From Ferrithrix thermotolerans DSM 19514 (GTDB lineage Bacteria > Actinomycetota > Acidimicrobiia > Acidimicrobiales > CAIXPF01): a stretch of DNA of 64,000 nt. The DNA lies in contig CAMDQT010000011.1 in assembly GCA_945906305.1 (NCBI GenBank), positions 1 to 64,000 on the forward strand. The letters run 5' to 3'. The position numbers and the translations under genes were made by a program. This document shows, one piece after another, positions 1-12,003 of the stretch. Every line of letters begins with the position of its first letter. Positions within the stretch are counted from its first letter, which is position 1. The notes beneath the pieces are model-generated. The model saw only the letters and a list, made by a program, of their open reading frames with translations, had not been told where the DNA came from and did no database searches.

Positions 1-741
1 AATTTCGACATCGTCACCCGTTTTCACGATGCCCTGCTCGATCTTGCCGGTAACCACGGTTCCACGGCCCGTGATGGAGAACACGTCCTCGATCGGCATG
101 AGGAAGGGCTTGTCGAGTTCGCGGATGGGCTCGGTAATGTATTCGTCGACCGCGTCCATGAGCTCCAGGATCTTCGGCGTCCACTCGGCATCTCCCTCGA
201 GCGCCTTCAACGCCGAGACACGCACGACAGGTACGTCATCACCGGGGAAGTCGTAGGCGGAGAGGAGCTCGCGCACCTCAAGCTCGACGAGGTCCAACAG
301 CTCTTCATCGTCGACCATGTCAACCTTGTTCAGGGCCACCACCATCGATGGCACGCCCACCTGGCGAGCCAAGAGCACGTGCTCCCGGGTCTGTGGCATC
401 GGGCCATCGGTTGCTGCCACCACCAAGATTGCGCCGTCGACCTGAGCCGCGCCGGTGATCATGTTCTTGATGTAGTCGGCGTGGCCGGGCATGTCTACGT
501 GGGCATAGTGACGGTTCTTCGTCTCGTACTCCACGTGCGCAATGTTGATCGTGATGCCACGTTCGCGCTCTTCGGGTGCCTTGTCGATGTCCTCGAACTT
601 GGTCACGACCGTTTTGCCACTGCCAGCCTCTGCCAACACCTTGGTGATGGCCGCTGTCAACGTCGTCTTGCCATGGTCGATGTGACCCATCGTCCCAACG
701 TTCAAGTGGGGCTTCGAACGCTCAAACTTCGCCTTGGCCAT
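1..741 (-). CDS. tuf: Elongation factor Tu, N-terminal part (cut by window edge)
   Basis: EF-Tu delivers aminoacyl-tRNA to the ribosome as a GTP complex. The visible N-terminal 247 residues begin [20 protein letters not shown] and include the P-loop GHIDHGKT, the switch [10 protein letters not shown] and the guanine-specificity motif NKVD, so the GTPase domain is intact and the start of domain 2 is reached. The ATG is preceded by AAGGA. The C-terminal half lies outside the window. It follows fusA on the same strand after 81 bp, completing the str-type order rpsL-rpsG-fusA-tuf. Confidence 0.97.
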   Translation of the reverse strand, partial: MAKAKFERSKPHLNVGTMGHIDHGKTTLTAAITKVLAEAGSGKTVVTKFEDIDKAPEERERGITINIAHVEYETKNRHYAHVDMPGHADYIKNMITGAAQVDGAILVVAATDGPMPQTREHVLLARQVGVPSMVVALNKVDMVDDEELLDLVELEVRELLSAYDFPGDDVPVVRVSALKALEGDAEWTPKILELMDAVDEYITEPIRELDKPFLMPIEDVFSITGRGTVVTGKIEQGIVKTGDDVEI

Positions 742-822
742 TGCCTGTTCCTTACCTATTCCTCTTCACGAATGAACTAAATGATCTCGATCGCTGCATA
801 CCATCTGATGGGCGCTTGCAGC

Positions 823-2913
823 TTACGCCCCGCGGACTCGCCGGACGATCTCCTCTTGTCTGTCGCCTGGCATTTGCTGGTACGAGTCGAACTGCATCGT
901 GTAGTTCGCTCGACCCTGGCTGCGGGAACGCAAGTCGGTTGCGTACCCGAACATCTCCGATAGCGGCACCGTTGCCCGGATCACCTGAGCATTTCCCCGC
1001 TGTTCCATACCACCGACGCGTCCGCGACGACTGTTGAGATCGCCCATGACGTCGCCCATGTATTCGTCCGGCGTCACAACTTCGACCTTCATGATCGGCT
1101 CGAGGAGGACGGGTTTGCCCAAGTCGGCCGCCTTCTTGAACACCATCACTCCGGCGATCTTGAAAGCCATTTCCGAGGAGTCCACATCGTGATACTGACC
1201 GTCAGTCAGCACCGCCCGGATATCGACGGTCGGGTAGCCCGCCAGCACGCCAGCCGTCAGGGCCTCTCGAATGCCCTGATCGATGGCAGGGATGTACTCC
1301 TTGGGAATACGGCCACCGCTGATCTTGTCGACGAACTGATAGCCGCCGCCCGGCCCGGTCGGCTCGAGGTCGATGACCACGACCGCGAACTGTCCCGATC
1401 CGCCCGACTGCTTGATGTGCCGGTATTCGACTTTCTGAGCGGGACGGGTGATGGTCTCGCGGTAGGCCACCTGGGGCTTGCCTACCGTGGCGTCGACCTT
1501 GAACTCGCGCAACATGCGATCAACGAGCACTTCGAGATGGAGCTCGCCCATCCCGGAAATCACCGTCTGGCCAGTCTCATGGTCAGTTCGGACCTGAAAG
1601 GTAGGGTCTTCCTCGGACAGCGAGTAGAGCGCCTTACCCATCTTGTCCTGATCAACCTTGGTCTTCGGCTCAACGGCAACGTGAATCACCGGCTCCGGGA
1701 ACTCGAGCTGCTCAAGAATGATCGGGTGGGCCGGATCGCAGATCGTGTCACCGGTCCTGACATTCTTCAGGCCGATGGCGGCGAGAATGTCACCCGCCCG
1801 AGCGACGTCAACGTCCTCTTGGTTGTTCGCATGCATCTCCAAGAGGCGCCCCGCACGCTCCTTGTTGCCAGTTCGGGTGTTGAGGAGCTGACTGCCCTTC
1901 TCAAGTGAGCCCGAATACACCCTGAAATAGGTGAGTTTGCCGACGTGCGGTGCGGTCATGATCTTGAACGCCAGAGCGGAGAACGGCTCAGAGTCCGTCG
2001 GCCGGCGTTCGATGGTCTCGTTACCCCGCGTGCTGGTGCCGAGGGTCGGCGGCAAGTCGAGTGGAGACGGGAGGTAGTACACCGCCGCATCGAGGAGCGG
2101 CTGCACGCCCTTGTTCTTGAACGCCGAACCGTTGAGGACTGGAACAATCTGGCCCGCAATCGTGCCCTTACGAATGGCGGCACGCAGCTCGTCGGGCGTG
2201 ATCTCTTGCTCCATGAGGAACTTGTCAGCGATGCCGTCGTCCACAAGGGAGACCGCGTCGATCAGTTTCTCGCGCCACTCGGCAGCCTGGGCGATGAGGT
2301 CGGCGGGAATATCGATGACTTCGAAGGTCGCGCCGAGGTCCTCGCCGCTATCCCAAACCACGGCATTCATCTCAACAAGATCGACCTGGCCCCGGTAACG
2401 GCCCTCGGCCCCGATGGGGAGCTGAACCACTGCCGTTGTCGCCTCGAGCCGCTCGTGGATCGAGTCCAAGGCGGCGAAGAAGTCGGCCCCCAGGCGGTCC
2501 ATTTTGTTCACGAAGCAGACGCGGGGCACCCCGTACTTGTTGGCCTGGCGCCAGACTGTCTCGGTCTGAGGTTCGACGCCCGCGACGCCATCGAAAACCG
2601 CCACGGCGCCATCGAGCACGCGCAGTGAGCGCTCGACTTCAACCGTGAAGTCCACGTGGCCCGGGGTGTCGATGATGTTGATCCGATGGTCTTTCCAGAA
2701 CGTGGTCGTCGCGGCGGAGGTGATGGTGATTCCACGCTCCTGCTCTTGGACCATCCAGTCCATCGTCGCTGCACCCTCGTGAACTTCACCCATCTTGTAG
2801 TTGCGCCCGGTGTAGTAAAGGATGCGCTCGGTCGTCGTCGTCTTGCCCGCGTCGATGTGGGCCATGATGCCGATGTTGCGGGTCTTATCGAGCGGATGCC
2901 GTTGCGGGGCCAT
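823..2913 (-). CDS. fusA: Elongation factor G
   Basis: This is the translocation GTPase of the ribosome, 696 residues, the usual length. The P-loop [15 protein letters not shown] is near residue 18, followed by [11 protein letters not shown] (switch I), DTPGHVDFT (switch II) and NKMD. The later EF-G domains include the [13 protein letters not shown] stretch and the C-terminal [21 protein letters not shown]. It sits 172 bp after rpsG and 81 bp before tuf, all minus strand. Only one EF-G is visible here, and nothing marks it as a fusidic-acid-resistant or recycling-only paralogue. Confidence 0.98.
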   Translation of the reverse strand: MAPQRHPLDKTRNIGIMAHIDAGKTTTTERILYYTGRNYKMGEVHEGAATMDWMVQEQERGITITSAATTTFWKDHRINIIDTPGHVDFTVEVERSLRVLDGAVAVFDGVAGVEPQTETVWRQANKYGVPRVCFVNKMDRLGADFFAALDSIHERLEATTAVVQLPIGAEGRYRGQVDLVEMNAVVWDSGEDLGATFEVIDIPADLIAQAAEWREKLIDAVSLVDDGIADKFLMEQEITPDELRAAIRKGTIAGQIVPVLNGSAFKNKGVQPLLDAAVYYLPSPLDLPPTLGTSTRGNETIERRPTDSEPFSALAFKIMTAPHVGKLTYFRVYSGSLEKGSQLLNTRTGNKERAGRLLEMHANNQEDVDVARAGDILAAIGLKNVRTGDTICDPAHPIILEQLEFPEPVIHVAVEPKTKVDQDKMGKALYSLSEEDPTFQVRTDHETGQTVISGMGELHLEVLVDRMLREFKVDATVGKPQVAYRETITRPAQKVEYRHIKQSGGSGQFAVVVIDLEPTGPGGGYQFVDKISGGRIPKEYIPAIDQGIREALTAGVLAGYPTVDIRAVLTDGQYHDVDSSEMAFKIAGVMVFKKAADLGKPVLLEPIMKVEVVTPDEYMGDVMGDLNSRRGRVGGMEQRGNAQVIRATVPLSEMFGYATDLRSRSQGRANYTMQFDSYQQMPGDRQEEIVRRVRGA

Positions 2914-3085
2914 GTTCTCAGAGCTCTCTCAGGTCAATCTGTTGCGGATGCCCGGGTGGGTCAGGCGACACGGTCGCTCGACGGGCAATCCATATGTGCT
3001 TGCCACCCGATTGCACCGTGGATTCAGCCGTCGCTTACGCACGACGCCTTAACGATAGGCAGCGGGGTCTGGCTATCCGAGCCGA

Positions 3086-3556
3086 TTACCAGCGGTAATG
3101 GGCGAAGGCCTTGTTGGATTCGGCCATTTTGTGCATGTCTTCCCTGCGCTTGACCGAGGCCCCAATGCCGTTTGAAGCATCAAGGATTTCGTTGGCCAGA
3201 CGCTGCGCCATGGAGCGCTCCCGGCGAGCCCGGGAAAAACTGACCACCCAGCGCACGGCGAGCGTGTTGGCCCGCCGTGGCCTTACGTCAACGGGAACCT
3301 GGTAGGTCGCACCGCCGACTCGGCGGCTTTTGACCTCAAGTTGTGGTTTGACGTTGTCAACCGCCCGCTTGAGGGCGGCGACAGGTTCGGCCCCGGTCTT
3401 CTGGGTGACAATGTCGAGGGCTTCGTAGACGATTCGCTCAGCCACGGTGCGCTTACCGCGTACCAAGACCTTGTTCACCAACTGGGTGACAAGTACTGAA
3501 CGATAGATCGGATCCGGTGAGAGATCTCGCCGCGGTGCCGGGCCCTTACGTGGCAC
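3086..3556 (-). CDS. rpsG: 30S ribosomal protein S7
   Basis: S7 is a primary 16S rRNA binder that organises the 30S head. From the GTG at 3556 the protein is 156 residues, the family length, beginning [20 protein letters not shown] and ending KAFAHYRW. A longer reading frame exists upstream, but a strong GGAGG sits just before this GTG and the family starts here. The start lies 1 bp beyond the rpsL stop, so the two genes are probably translationally coupled. Confidence 0.97.
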   Translation of the reverse strand: MPRKGPAPRRDLSPDPIYRSVLVTQLVNKVLVRGKRTVAERIVYEALDIVTQKTGAEPVAALKRAVDNVKPQLEVKSRRVGGATYQVPVDVRPRRANTLAVRWVVSFSRARRERSMAQRLANEILDASNGIGASVKRREDMHKMAESNKAFAHYRW

Positions 3557-3557
3557 G

Positions 3558-3929
3558 TCAGCCCTCCTTCTTCGCGCCGTAACGGCTACGTGCTTGCTTA
3601 CGATTACGCACACCCGATGTATCGAGGGTGCCTCGGATGATCTTGTAACGGACGCCTGGGAGGTCCTTTACACGGCCCCCTCGAACGAGCACGATCGAGT
3701 GCTCCTGGAGGTTGTGGCCCTCACCAGGGATGTAGGCCGTGACCTCCATGCCGCTTGTCAGGCGGACACGAGCCACCTTTCGAAGCGCCGAGTTCGGCTT
3801 CTTTGGAGTTGTGGTGTACACCCGGGTGCACACGCCTCGACGCTGAGGTGCTCCCTTCAGGGCGGGCGTCTTACCCTTGGACGGCTTTGACGCGCGTCCC
3901 TTTCGAACCAATTGCTGAATCGTGGGCAC
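3558..3929 (-). CDS. rpsL: 30S ribosomal protein S12
   Basis: S12 sits at the decoding centre and influences accuracy. From the GTG at 3929 it has 123 residues beginning [12 protein letters not shown], with AGAGGA upstream. The open frame continues further upstream but has no S12 homology there. Both lysines classically linked to streptomycin resistance when mutated are present, in TPKKPNSA and in [11 protein letters not shown], so the sequence predicts a streptomycin-sensitive S12. It is the first gene of the rpsL-rpsG-fusA-tuf cluster. Confidence 0.97.
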   Translation of the reverse strand: MPTIQQLVRKGRASKPSKGKTPALKGAPQRRGVCTRVYTTTPKKPNSALRKVARVRLTSGMEVTAYIPGEGHNLQEHSIVLVRGGRVKDLPGVRYKIIRGTLDTSGVRNRKQARSRYGAKKEG

Positions 3930-4005
3930 CGAAGTCCTCTCGGCATTTGTAGGGGGCAGCGGCAGTTGCACGAAGCGCGCGGCTGCCCCAGCGAACCGGC
4001 GATAG

Positions 4006-4034
4006 AGAGTATTCGGATCGAGCGGGCAATACAA
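4006..4034 (-). promoter_or_regulatory. Candidate promoter for rpsL operon
   Basis: On the minus strand TTGTAT (4029-4034) and TACTCT (4006-4011) are separated by 17 bp, which fits a -35/-10 pair of the TANNNT kind. Transcription would start near 3999 and leave a leader of about 70 nt before the rpsL GTG. The match is modest and other starts within 3930-4200 are possible. Confidence 0.4.
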
Positions 4035-4218
4035 AACCGCCTGACCCGGGTTGGCTTTCGGTAGCCCCCACTGGAGCAGTGGAGGACACCCGATTTGCCA
4101 CTCGCTGAGGATATCGGAGGTTTGGCCCCCGAGCCGCAGCGCAGCGCTTAGGTACTTGGTCACCATGGGCGGACCGGAGCAAACGTTCAACTAGTCAGCC
4201 CCGTGCCCGGTGGAATAA

Positions 4219-4248
4219 AGCGGGTGCTGAGGGTCCTCCGCACCCGCT
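4219..4248 (-). terminator. Second hairpin downstream of rpoC
   Basis: Arms AGCGGGTGC and GCACCCGCT are perfectly complementary over 9 bp, and the loop holds a short GAG/CTC extension. It follows the first hairpin by about 10 bp. There is no long T-run, so termination here is an inference from structure and position between two operons. Confidence 0.5.
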
Positions 4249-4258
4249 CGAGAAGCAA

Positions 4259-4293
4259 ACGGCGTGCCCCCGAGACCTCCAGGAGCACGCCGT
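4259..4293 (-). terminator. Hairpin downstream of rpoC
   Basis: Arms ACGGCGTGC and GCACGCCGT form a perfect 9-bp stem beginning about 19 nt after the rpoC stop. On the transcript it is followed by TTTGCTTCT, a weak T-rich tract. It probably ends the rpoBC transcript together with the hairpin at 4219-4248. Confidence 0.6.
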
Positions 4294-4312
4294 AAGCGAT
4301 AACGACAACTAA

Positions 4313-7300
4313 TCAGTCGACGCTGTGGTCCGAAGCGAAATCGACCACGTTGTCCTCATCAACGGTGAGTCCACCATCAAGGCCGGCGAGGAACTCTGCC
4401 GGGTCCTCCGAGGAGTAGTAGGAAAGATGCTGGTAATCGGGCGCCACGGTGTCGATCTCTCGATAGAGGGGCATGCCCGTACCAGCCGGGATCAACTTCC
4501 CGATGATGATGTTCTCCTTGAGGCCCATCAGCCCGTCGGAGCGAGACTCAATTGCTGCCTCGGTGAGCACCCGGGTGGTTTCCTGGAACGACGCGGCCGA
4601 GAGCCAACTATCAGTCGCCAAGGAGGCCTTGGTGATTCCCATCAGCTCGGGCCGTCCCTCCGCCGGGCGCTTACCCTCCTGCACGAGGCGGCGGTTTGCG
4701 TCGGCGAAGACCCGGGCGTCCACACGCTCGCCCGGCAGGAAGTCACCATCACCAGGATCTTGAACGGCCACTCTGCGAGTCATCTGCCGAACAATCAGTT
4801 CGATGTGTTTGTCGTGGATGGACACACCCTGATCGCGGTACACGCGTTGGACCTGCTCGACGAGGTACTCCTGGGTTGCTCTCACACCCTTGATGTCGAG
4901 CAATTCCTTTGGATCGCGTGGACCCTCCACCAACGCATCGCCAGCAGCGACCTCACCACCGTCGACCACCTCAAGTCGGGCCGCAAGGGGGATCGTGTAC
5001 AACTCCTCGGTGCCGTCATCGGCAACGACACGAATGACGCGGCCACGGTTGTCATCATCGTCGATGCGAACAACACCGGAGCTACGGGCCAGGATCGCTT
5101 TGTTCTTCGGCGAACGCGCTTCGAAGAGTTCGACAACGCGGGGCAGACCGCCAGCGATGTCTCCCTGAGCGCCGGCGATACCACCGGTGTGGAAGGTTCG
5201 CATCGTGAGCTGTGTGCCCGGCTCTCCAATCGACTGAGCCGCGATCACCCCCACGGCCTCACCCATCTCAATGGCTCGTCCGGTGGCCAGCGAGAGTCCG
5301 TAGCCAGCCTTGGAGATGCCGAAGCGGCTGTCATCGGTGAGCGGGGAAAGAACTCGTACCCTCGTGACCTGGGGATCATCTCGGAGTTGCTCCATCAGCA
5401 GACTGTCCACGAGCGTGCCCTTGGGCACGATCGAGCCATCCTGCAGCGTCACGTCTTCGGCCAAGGTCCGAGAGAACAGACGGGTTTCGAGATACGTCCG
5501 CTTGCCAGGGGTGTCGGACTCGATGTTCTCCAGCCAGATTCCGCGGACGGCACCCCGGGCAAAGGGATCATCGTCGTTGATGATGAGTTCCTGAGCCACG
5601 TCAACCAAACGCCGAGTCAGATACCCAGAGTCTGCGGTTCGTAGCGCAGTGTCGACGAGACCCTTGCGGGCACCGGGCGTCGAGATGAAGTACTCCAACA
5701 TCGTGAGACCCTCGCGGAATGAGGACTTGATCGGCCGCGGGATCATGTCGCCTCGGGGGTTTGCCATGAGCCCACGCATACCGGCGATCTGTCGGACCTG
5801 AAGGCGATTACCACGTGCTCCCGAGCCGACCATCATGTCGATCGGGTTGAATACCTCGGCGCGCATGACGGCCTCCATGGCCTCCATGATCTCTTCCGTG
5901 GCGTAGGTCCAGATTTCGACTTCCTTCTGGCGACGCTCACCGTCGGTGATGATGCCCCGGCGGAACTGAACTTCGACCTTGTCCGCCTCACCCTCGTGGC
6001 GATCCAAAATCGAGTTCTTGTTGTCGGGCACCACGATGTCAGCGACCGAAATCGTCAACCCCGACCTCGTCGCGAACTTGAAACACAAGTCCTTGATGGC
6101 GTCGAGGCTCACCGACACCTCAGCGTTGCCGAACCGGGCTGCGAAGTCGTCGACCAAGGCCGTCATGTCGCCCTTTTTGATCGCCTTGTTCACAAAGGCG
6201 CAACCGGCGGGGAGCGCCTCGTTGAACAAGATCCGCCCCGCCGTGGTCTTCAGGTAGACATCGCGGTCAGTGCGATTGTCAGGATCGAGCAGTTCAGGGT
6301 TGCGATACTCGATCCAAGCGTGCAGGTCTATATGACCGGCCTCATAGGCACGCTCGACCTCATCGATGCGACGGAAGACGCGGCCTTCGCCTTTCGCGCC
6401 TTCCTTGACCTCGGTCAGGTAGTACGCGCCGATGATCATGTCCTGGGTTGGGGTGACGAGTGGGCGACCGTGCGCGGGCGACAACAGATTGTTAGCCGAC
6501 AGCATCAGAACGCGCGCTTCGGCCTGTGCTTCTGCCGACAGCGGGAGGTGAACAGCCATCTGGTCACCGTCGAAATCGGCGTTGAAGGCGGTGCACACCA
6601 AGGGGTGAATCTGGATTGCCTTGCCACCGACGAGGATCGGTTCGAAGGCCTGGATACCGAGCCGGTGCAAGGTCGGCGCGCGGTTGAGCATCACCGGGTG
6701 TTCCTTGATGACCTCCTCGAGGACATCCCAAACTTGGGGCCGACGACGTTCCACCATCCGCTTCGCGGACTTGATGTTCTGGGCCAATTCCTCGTCGACA
6801 AGCTTCTTCATGACGAAGGGCTTGAACAATTCCAACGCCATCAGCTTCGGTAGCCCGCACTGATGCAGCTTCAAGGAAGGACCGACCACGATGACGGAGC
6901 GACCCGAGTAGTCGACACGCTTGCCCAGCAAGTTCTGACGGAAGCGGCCCTGCTTGCCCTTCAGCATGTCCGACAACGACTTCAACGGGCGGTTGCCCGG
7001 TCCAGTGACCGGTCGACCCCGGCGGCCATTGTCGAAAAGAGCGTCGACGGCCTCTTGCAGCATCCGCTTTTCGTTGTTCACGATGATCTCGGGCGCACCG
7101 AGATCAAGGAGTCGCTTCAGCCGATTGTTACGGTTGATGACACGGCGATAGAGATCGTTCAGGTCTGAGGTCGCAAACCGACCGCCGTCAAGCTGGACCA
7201 TCGGCCGCAGTTCCGGCGGAATCACGGGGACTACGTCGAGGATCATGGCCCGGGGGTCATTGATCCGCCGCCCGTGATCGTCGCGACGATTGAATGCGGC

Positions 7301-8224
7301 CACGATCTTGAGTCGCTTGATGGCCTTCTGGCGTTTCTGGGCCGAAGCGTCCTTGCGCTCGATCACCTCGCGGATCTTCTGCTCTTCCTCGTCGAGGTCG
7401 ATGCGGACAATCAGACGCGCGATCGTGGCGGCGCCCATTCCGCCCTCGAAGTACTCGCCATAGCGGTACTGCAGCTCCCGCCACAACTGCTCGTCTTCGA
7501 GAATCTGACGCGCGTGAAGGCTATTGAACTCGTCCCAGGTCCGATTGAGCAGCTCGATGTTTGCCTCGTGGTCCTCACGGATAGCCACAAGGTCTTTCTC
7601 TGCCGCACGCTGACGATTGCGGAGTTCGGTGTCCTTCGCTCCCTGATTCTCCAGCTCGGTGATCTCGGCTTCGAGTTCCTCGTGACGCTTGGCCAGTGCC
7701 AGTTCACGCTCGTTGACCAACTCGTCTCGCTCGGCCAGATAGTCCGCTTCGAGACTGGAGCGATCGGCATCGAGGCGCTCCTTGTCGACCCAGGTCACCA
7801 GGTTGGCGGCAAAATAGATGACCTTCTCAAGTTGTTTGGCCTTGAGCTCTTCGTTGGTTTCCGTTCCCGAAAGGAGATACGCCAGCCACGACCGGGTTCC
7901 CCGGAGGTACCAGATATGCACCGCGGGAGCTGCCAACTCAATGTGGCCCATGCGCTCGCGCCGGACCTTGGAGCGCGTCACTTCAACGCCGCACCGCTCA
8001 CAGATGATGCCCTTGAAGCGGACCCGCTTGTACTTGCCGCAATAGCACTCCCAATCCTTGGTCGGACCAAAGATCTTCTCGCAGAAGAGCCCGTCCTTCT
8101 CCGGCTTGAGCGTGCGGTAGTTGATGGTCTCGGGCTTCTTCACCTCACCGTTGGACCACGTTCGGATCTGATCCGCCGTGGCGAGGCCAATTCGCAGCTG
8201 GTCGAAGTCATTGACGTCGAGCAA
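4313..8224 (-). CDS. rpoC: RNA polymerase subunit beta'
   Basis: This is the catalytic beta' subunit, 1303 residues from the chosen TTG start. Visible landmarks are the N-terminal zinc site (CYCGKYKR...[10 protein letters not shown]), the bridge/active-site aspartates in [16 protein letters not shown], the trigger-loop region with TFHTGG, and the C-terminal [10 protein letters not shown]. The TTG at 8224 gives the conserved actinobacterial start ([20 protein letters not shown]); the next upstream ATG at 8299 adds 25 unconserved residues. It lies 191 bp after rpoB, an unusually long spacer that contains two hairpins. Confidence 0.97.
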   Translation of the reverse strand: MLDVNDFDQLRIGLATADQIRTWSNGEVKKPETINYRTLKPEKDGLFCEKIFGPTKDWECYCGKYKRVRFKGIICERCGVEVTRSKVRRERMGHIELAAPAVHIWYLRGTRSWLAYLLSGTETNEELKAKQLEKVIYFAANLVTWVDKERLDADRSSLEADYLAERDELVNERELALAKRHEELEAEITELENQGAKDTELRNRQRAAEKDLVAIREDHEANIELLNRTWDEFNSLHARQILEDEQLWRELQYRYGEYFEGGMGAATIARLIVRIDLDEEEQKIREVIERKDASAQKRQKAIKRLKIVAAFNRRDDHGRRINDPRAMILDVVPVIPPELRPMVQLDGGRFATSDLNDLYRRVINRNNRLKRLLDLGAPEIIVNNEKRMLQEAVDALFDNGRRGRPVTGPGNRPLKSLSDMLKGKQGRFRQNLLGKRVDYSGRSVIVVGPSLKLHQCGLPKLMALELFKPFVMKKLVDEELAQNIKSAKRMVERRRPQVWDVLEEVIKEHPVMLNRAPTLHRLGIQAFEPILVGGKAIQIHPLVCTAFNADFDGDQMAVHLPLSAEAQAEARVLMLSANNLLSPAHGRPLVTPTQDMIIGAYYLTEVKEGAKGEGRVFRRIDEVERAYEAGHIDLHAWIEYRNPELLDPDNRTDRDVYLKTTAGRILFNEALPAGCAFVNKAIKKGDMTALVDDFAARFGNAEVSVSLDAIKDLCFKFATRSGLTISVADIVVPDNKNSILDRHEGEADKVEVQFRRGIITDGERRQKEVEIWTYATEEIMEAMEAVMRAEVFNPIDMMVGSGARGNRLQVRQIAGMRGLMANPRGDMIPRPIKSSFREGLTMLEYFISTPGARKGLVDTALRTADSGYLTRRLVDVAQELIINDDDPFARGAVRGIWLENIESDTPGKRTYLETRLFSRTLAEDVTLQDGSIVPKGTLVDSLLMEQLRDDPQVTRVRVLSPLTDDSRFGISKAGYGLSLATGRAIEMGEAVGVIAAQSIGEPGTQLTMRTFHTGGIAGAQGDIAGGLPRVVELFEARSPKNKAILARSSGVVRIDDDDNRGRVIRVVADDGTEELYTIPLAARLEVVDGGEVAAGDALVEGPRDPKELLDIKGVRATQEYLVEQVQRVYRDQGVSIHDKHIELIVRQMTRRVAVQDPGDGDFLPGERVDARVFADANRRLVQEGKRPAEGRPELMGITKASLATDSWLSAASFQETTRVLTEAAIESRSDGLMGLKENIIIGKLIPAGTGMPLYREIDTVAPDYQHLSYYSSEDPAEFLAGLDGGLTVDEDNVVDFASDHSVD

Positions 8225-8336
8225 GGTTCGTCCGTTCTTGGTTGGCTGCTTGGGGACCCGGCCCCAAACTCCTCCACGTGGGCAGGGTCCCAACCCCACC
8301 CGTGGCCGTGTCGGTCTTTACTGCTGGTCTTGAACC

Positions 8337-8362
8337 GCGTTCGGGGCCTGGGCCCCGAACGC
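8337..8362. repeat. Perfect 12-bp inverted repeat in rpoB-rpoC spacer
   Basis: GCGTTCGGGGCC and GGCCCCGAACGC flank a 2-bp centre, giving a fully paired stem (about 11 bp with a 4-nt loop as RNA). It lies midway in the spacer and has no T-run after it. It could be an RNA processing or attenuation element that sets the rpoC:rpoB ratio. Confidence 0.6.
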
Positions 8363-8399
8363 AAGTTTCGATGCGTGAGGTGTACACCCCACTTGGAGC

Positions 8400-8415
8400 G
8401 CCTGCCGAAGCAGGC
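8400..8415 (-). repeat. UUCG-tetraloop hairpin directly after rpoB stop
   Basis: On the rpoB transcript the stop codon is followed at once by GCCTGC-TTCG-GCAGGC, a 6-bp stem closed by the very stable C(UUCG)G tetraloop. No T-run follows. It may protect the rpoB 3' end or pause polymerase between rpoB and rpoC. Confidence 0.6.
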
Positions 8416-11400
8416 TCAAATACGGCCACCGGTTCGGCGCATGTCGTCGTCATCGGAGCCTCGCTCCGGCCGGGACAAATCAATGCCGAGTTCCTCGGCG
8501 GTGCGGAAGATGTCTTCGTCGAGCTCACGCATTTGGATTTCGGCTCCGTCAGCAGCTCGCACTTCGACGTTGAGGCAGAGGGCCTGCATTTCTTTGATGA
8601 GGACCTTGAAGCTCTCGGGGATTCCCGGCTCGGGGATGTTCTCGCCCTTGACGATTGCCTCATAGACCTTCACCCGGCCCAACACGTCGTCAGATTTGAT
8701 CGTGAGGAGCTCTTGGAGGCAATACGCCGCGCCATAGGCCTCCAGGGCCCACACTTCCATCTCACCAAACCGCTGGCCACCGAACTGGGCCTTACCACCG
8801 AGTGGCTGCTGGGTGATCATCGAGTACGGCCCCGTCGATCGAGCATGGATCTTGTCGTCCACAAGGTGCGCGAGCTTCAGGATGTAGATGTAGCCCACCA
8901 TCACGGGGTTGTCGAACGGCTCGCCGGTGCGACCGTTGAACAGCTGAGCCTTGCCATCAGGCTGGATCAACCTTCGTCCATCGACTGCTTCGGGATGCAG
9001 GTTCTCCAACAACCTCTTGATGGTCGGATGTTTGCCCGCCCGTTCGACCTCATCCCACTTGGCACCGTCGAACACCGGTGTGGCGATGAAGGTCGCCGGC
9101 GTGGTGTTGGGTCGAGTCTTCGTCTCGGTGCCGCGGATGGGCTCCCGGCCGACATCGACCAATCCGTCGCCATCGAGATCCCAGCCCCATCGAGCCGCGT
9201 ATCCCAGGTGGGACTCCAGCACCTGGCCGATGTTCATACGAGACGGCACGCCGAGGGGATTGAGAACAACGTCGACCGGACTCCCGTCAGCGAGGTGAGG
9301 CATGTCTTCGATGGGCAGGATCTTGGAGATGACGCCCTTGTTGCCATGACGACCGGCGAGCTTGTCACCCACGGAGATCTTGCGCTTCTGTGCGACATAG
9401 ACCCGAACCAGTTGGTTGACGCCGGGGGGAAGTTCGTGGTGTTCGTCGCGCGAGAACACCCGGACATCGATGACCTTGCCGCTCTCGCCGTGTGGCACCT
9501 TCAGCGAGGTATCACGTACTTCGCGGGCCTTCTCACCGAAGATCGCCCGCAGAAGCCGTTCCTCCGGAGTCAGCTCGGTCTCCCCCTTCGGGGTGACCTT
9601 GCCCACCAGTACGTCTCCCGCCGAGACCTCGGCCCCAACGCGGATGATGCCACGTTCATCGAGGTCAGCGAGGATCTCTTCCGACAGGTTCGGGATATCC
9701 CGGGTGATCTCCTCGGGACCCAACTTGGTGTCACGGGCATCGATTTCATGCTCGTGAATGTGGATCGACGTGAGTACGTCATCCTTCACCATCCGCTCCG
9801 AAAGAATGATGGCGTCCTCGAAGTTGTAGCCCTCCCATGGCATGAAAGCGACGAGAAGGTTCTTACCGAGGGCGAGTTCACCCTGATCAGTTGATGGGCC
9901 GTCGGCGAGAAGATCGCCCATCGCGACGCGCTGGCCTTCGACCACACGCGGCTTTTGGTTGATACAGGTGTCCTGGTTCGAACGTTCGAACTTCAACAAG
10001 CGCCTGGTACGACGACCAAGTTTGTCGTAGTCGATCGTGATCGTCCGGCCGGAGACTTCCGAGACGACACCGTCGTCTTCGGCGAGAATCATGTCTGCGG
10101 CGTCGCGTGCGGCGCGTGCCTCGATTCCCGTGCCGATGTACGGCGCCTCGGCCCGAACGAGCGGCACGGCCTGCCGCTGCATGTTGGCCCCCATGAGCGC
10201 TCGGTTGGCATCGTCGTGCTCAAGGAACGGGATAAGTGCCGTGGCCACCGAAATGATCTGCTTCGGCGACACGTCCATCATCTGTACCTCGATCGGAGGT
10301 ACCGATGAAATTTCGGTGGTGGCGCCGAAGAAGACGTCGCGTTCAAGCTGAAGTTTCAGGTCGGACAACGAGGCAGCCTGCGGCGACCGACGGGCAAGTA
10401 CCCGATCAGGAACGAAGGAGCCGTCGGGGTTCAGTGGCACATTGGCCTGAGCGACGACGTAGTCCTCTTCCTCGTCCGCCGCGAGGTAGGTGATCTCGCT
10501 GGTCACGATGCCGTCGACAACTTTGCGGTACGGCGATTCGATGAAGCCGAAGGCGTTGACGCGGCCGTACGAAGCGAGCGCCCCGATGAGGCCGATGTTC
10601 GGGCCTTCTGGGGTCTCGATAGGGCACATCCGGCCGTAATGGCTGAAGTGGACGTCGCGGACCTCGAAGCCGGCGCGCTCGCGGCTGAGACCACCCGGAC
10701 CGAGCGCCGACAACCGCCGCCGGTGGGTAAGACCCGAAAGTGGGTTCACCTGGTCCATGAACTGGCTGAGCTGGGACGTACCGAAGAACTCTTTGATCGC
10801 CGCGACAACCGGGCGGATATTGATCAGCGTCTGAGGCGTTATGGCCTCAACGTCCTGGGTCGTCATACGTTCCCGCACGACGCGCTCCATGCGGGAAAGA
10901 CCGATCCGCACCTGGTTCTGGATCAGTTCGCCCACCGACCGGATGCGGCGATTGGCGAAGTGGTCTTGGTCGTCGAGGCGGTAACCCGGTTCGGGCTTCA
11001 CCAGGTGGAGCAGGTAGCTGACCGTCGCTAGGACCTCGCACCGCGACAGCACGGACTGATTGGGCGCCGGGCGATCAAGCTCGATTCCGAAAATCTGCTC
11101 CAGCTTGTCCAGCTCCGCGCCCAGCTTTCGATTGAGCTTGTACCGGCCAACCCTGGACAGGTCGTAGCGGCGCGACTCAAAGAAGGCGTTTCGGAAGTAG
11201 GCCCGAGCAGACTCAATCGCCGGAGGTTCACCGGGACGAGCCCGCTTGTAGATTTCGACCAGTGCCTCGTCCTGGGTAGGAACCAGCGCCCGGTCCTTCT
11301 CCCATTGGCCTTCGAGGAAGTCGAAGTACCTCACGAATTGGTCAAGAAAACCCGGCGCGTTCTCCTCGTCATAGCCAAGGGCGCGAAGCAAGGTGAAGAT

Positions 11401-12003
11401 CGACAGCCGGCGCTTACGAGCGACACGCGTGCCCGCCGTGACATCCTTGCCCGGCTTCTGCTCGACATCGAACTCGATCCATTCACCCCGGTAGGGATGG
11501 ATGGTGCCGGTAACCAACTGGTGCTTCTGCAGGTTTCGCAGGCGGAACCGCTCGCCCGGCTGGAAGATCACGCCAGGGCTACGCACGAGTTGCGACACCA
11601 CAACGCGTTCGGTGCCGTTGATGATGAACGTGCCCTTAGGCGTCATCATGGGGAAGTCCCCCATGAAAACGGTTTGTTCCTTGATCTCCCCGGTGCCAGC
11701 GTTCATGAAACGAGCTCGCACGAAGATCGGAGCGGAGAAGGTCATGTCCTTCTCTTTGCACTCCTCAACGGAGAACTTAGGCGGAGGGCGCAAATCCTCG
11801 TCTTCGGGGTCGAACTCCAACTCCAATTGGAGTGTTTCGGTGAAGTCTTTAATTGGGCTGATGTCCGCGAACGCCTCAGCCAAACCTTTATGTAAGAACC
11901 ACTCGAAGCTTTCGCGTTGGATCGCGATCAGGTCGGGGAGTTCAAGAACATCGTCAAGGTTGGCGAAGGAGTATCGGTCCCGAATGACGGGTTGAGAGGA
12001 CAA
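8416..12003 (-). CDS. rpoB: RNA polymerase subunit beta
   Basis: This is the beta subunit of RNA polymerase, 1195 residues from the TTG at 12003. That TTG is preceded by GAGGAG at ideal spacing and begins [19 protein letters not shown]; the ATG at 12036 would add 11 residues but has no Shine-Dalgarno. The rifampicin pocket ([21 protein letters not shown]) keeps Asp516, His526 and Ser531 (E. coli numbering) but has Val where Asn518 is usual. Other conserved stretches include [17 protein letters not shown] and [15 protein letters not shown] good promoter lies upstream at 12200-12228. Confidence 0.96.
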   Translation of the reverse strand: MSSQPVIRDRYSFANLDDVLELPDLIAIQRESFEWFLHKGLAEAFADISPIKDFTETLQLELEFDPEDEDLRPPPKFSVEECKEKDMTFSAPIFVRARFMNAGTGEIKEQTVFMGDFPMMTPKGTFIINGTERVVVSQLVRSPGVIFQPGERFRLRNLQKHQLVTGTIHPYRGEWIEFDVEQKPGKDVTAGTRVARKRRLSIFTLLRALGYDEENAPGFLDQFVRYFDFLEGQWEKDRALVPTQDEALVEIYKRARPGEPPAIESARAYFRNAFFESRRYDLSRVGRYKLNRKLGAELDKLEQIFGIELDRPAPNQSVLSRCEVLATVSYLLHLVKPEPGYRLDDQDHFANRRIRSVGELIQNQVRIGLSRMERVVRERMTTQDVEAITPQTLINIRPVVAAIKEFFGTSQLSQFMDQVNPLSGLTHRRRLSALGPGGLSRERAGFEVRDVHFSHYGRMCPIETPEGPNIGLIGALASYGRVNAFGFIESPYRKVVDGIVTSEITYLAADEEEDYVVAQANVPLNPDGSFVPDRVLARRSPQAASLSDLKLQLERDVFFGATTEISSVPPIEVQMMDVSPKQIISVATALIPFLEHDDANRALMGANMQRQAVPLVRAEAPYIGTGIEARAARDAADMILAEDDGVVSEVSGRTITIDYDKLGRRTRRLLKFERSNQDTCINQKPRVVEGQRVAMGDLLADGPSTDQGELALGKNLLVAFMPWEGYNFEDAIILSERMVKDDVLTSIHIHEHEIDARDTKLGPEEITRDIPNLSEEILADLDERGIIRVGAEVSAGDVLVGKVTPKGETELTPEERLLRAIFGEKAREVRDTSLKVPHGESGKVIDVRVFSRDEHHELPPGVNQLVRVYVAQKRKISVGDKLAGRHGNKGVISKILPIEDMPHLADGSPVDVVLNPLGVPSRMNIGQVLESHLGYAARWGWDLDGDGLVDVGREPIRGTETKTRPNTTPATFIATPVFDGAKWDEVERAGKHPTIKRLLENLHPEAVDGRRLIQPDGKAQLFNGRTGEPFDNPVMVGYIYILKLAHLVDDKIHARSTGPYSMITQQPLGGKAQFGGQRFGEMEVWALEAYGAAYCLQELLTIKSDDVLGRVKVYEAIVKGENIPEPGIPESFKVLIKEMQALCLNVEVRAADGAEIQMRELDEDIFRTAEELGIDLSRPERGSDDDDMRRTGGRI

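Larger units (their letters stand above)
3930..4312. other. Intergenic region between rpoC and rpsL
   Basis: This 383-bp stretch has no gene I can support. The part near rpoC holds two tandem hairpins (listed separately). The part near rpsL holds the candidate rpsL promoter. Open frames crossing it are extensions of rpsL or shadows of it. Confidence 0.7.

Noticed and set aside
7274-9894. Long plus-strand open frames antisense to rpoC and rpoB (up to 550 codons)
   Set aside because: They mirror conserved coding sequence in a high-G+C genome, lack ribosome sites and homology, and overlap essential genes completely.
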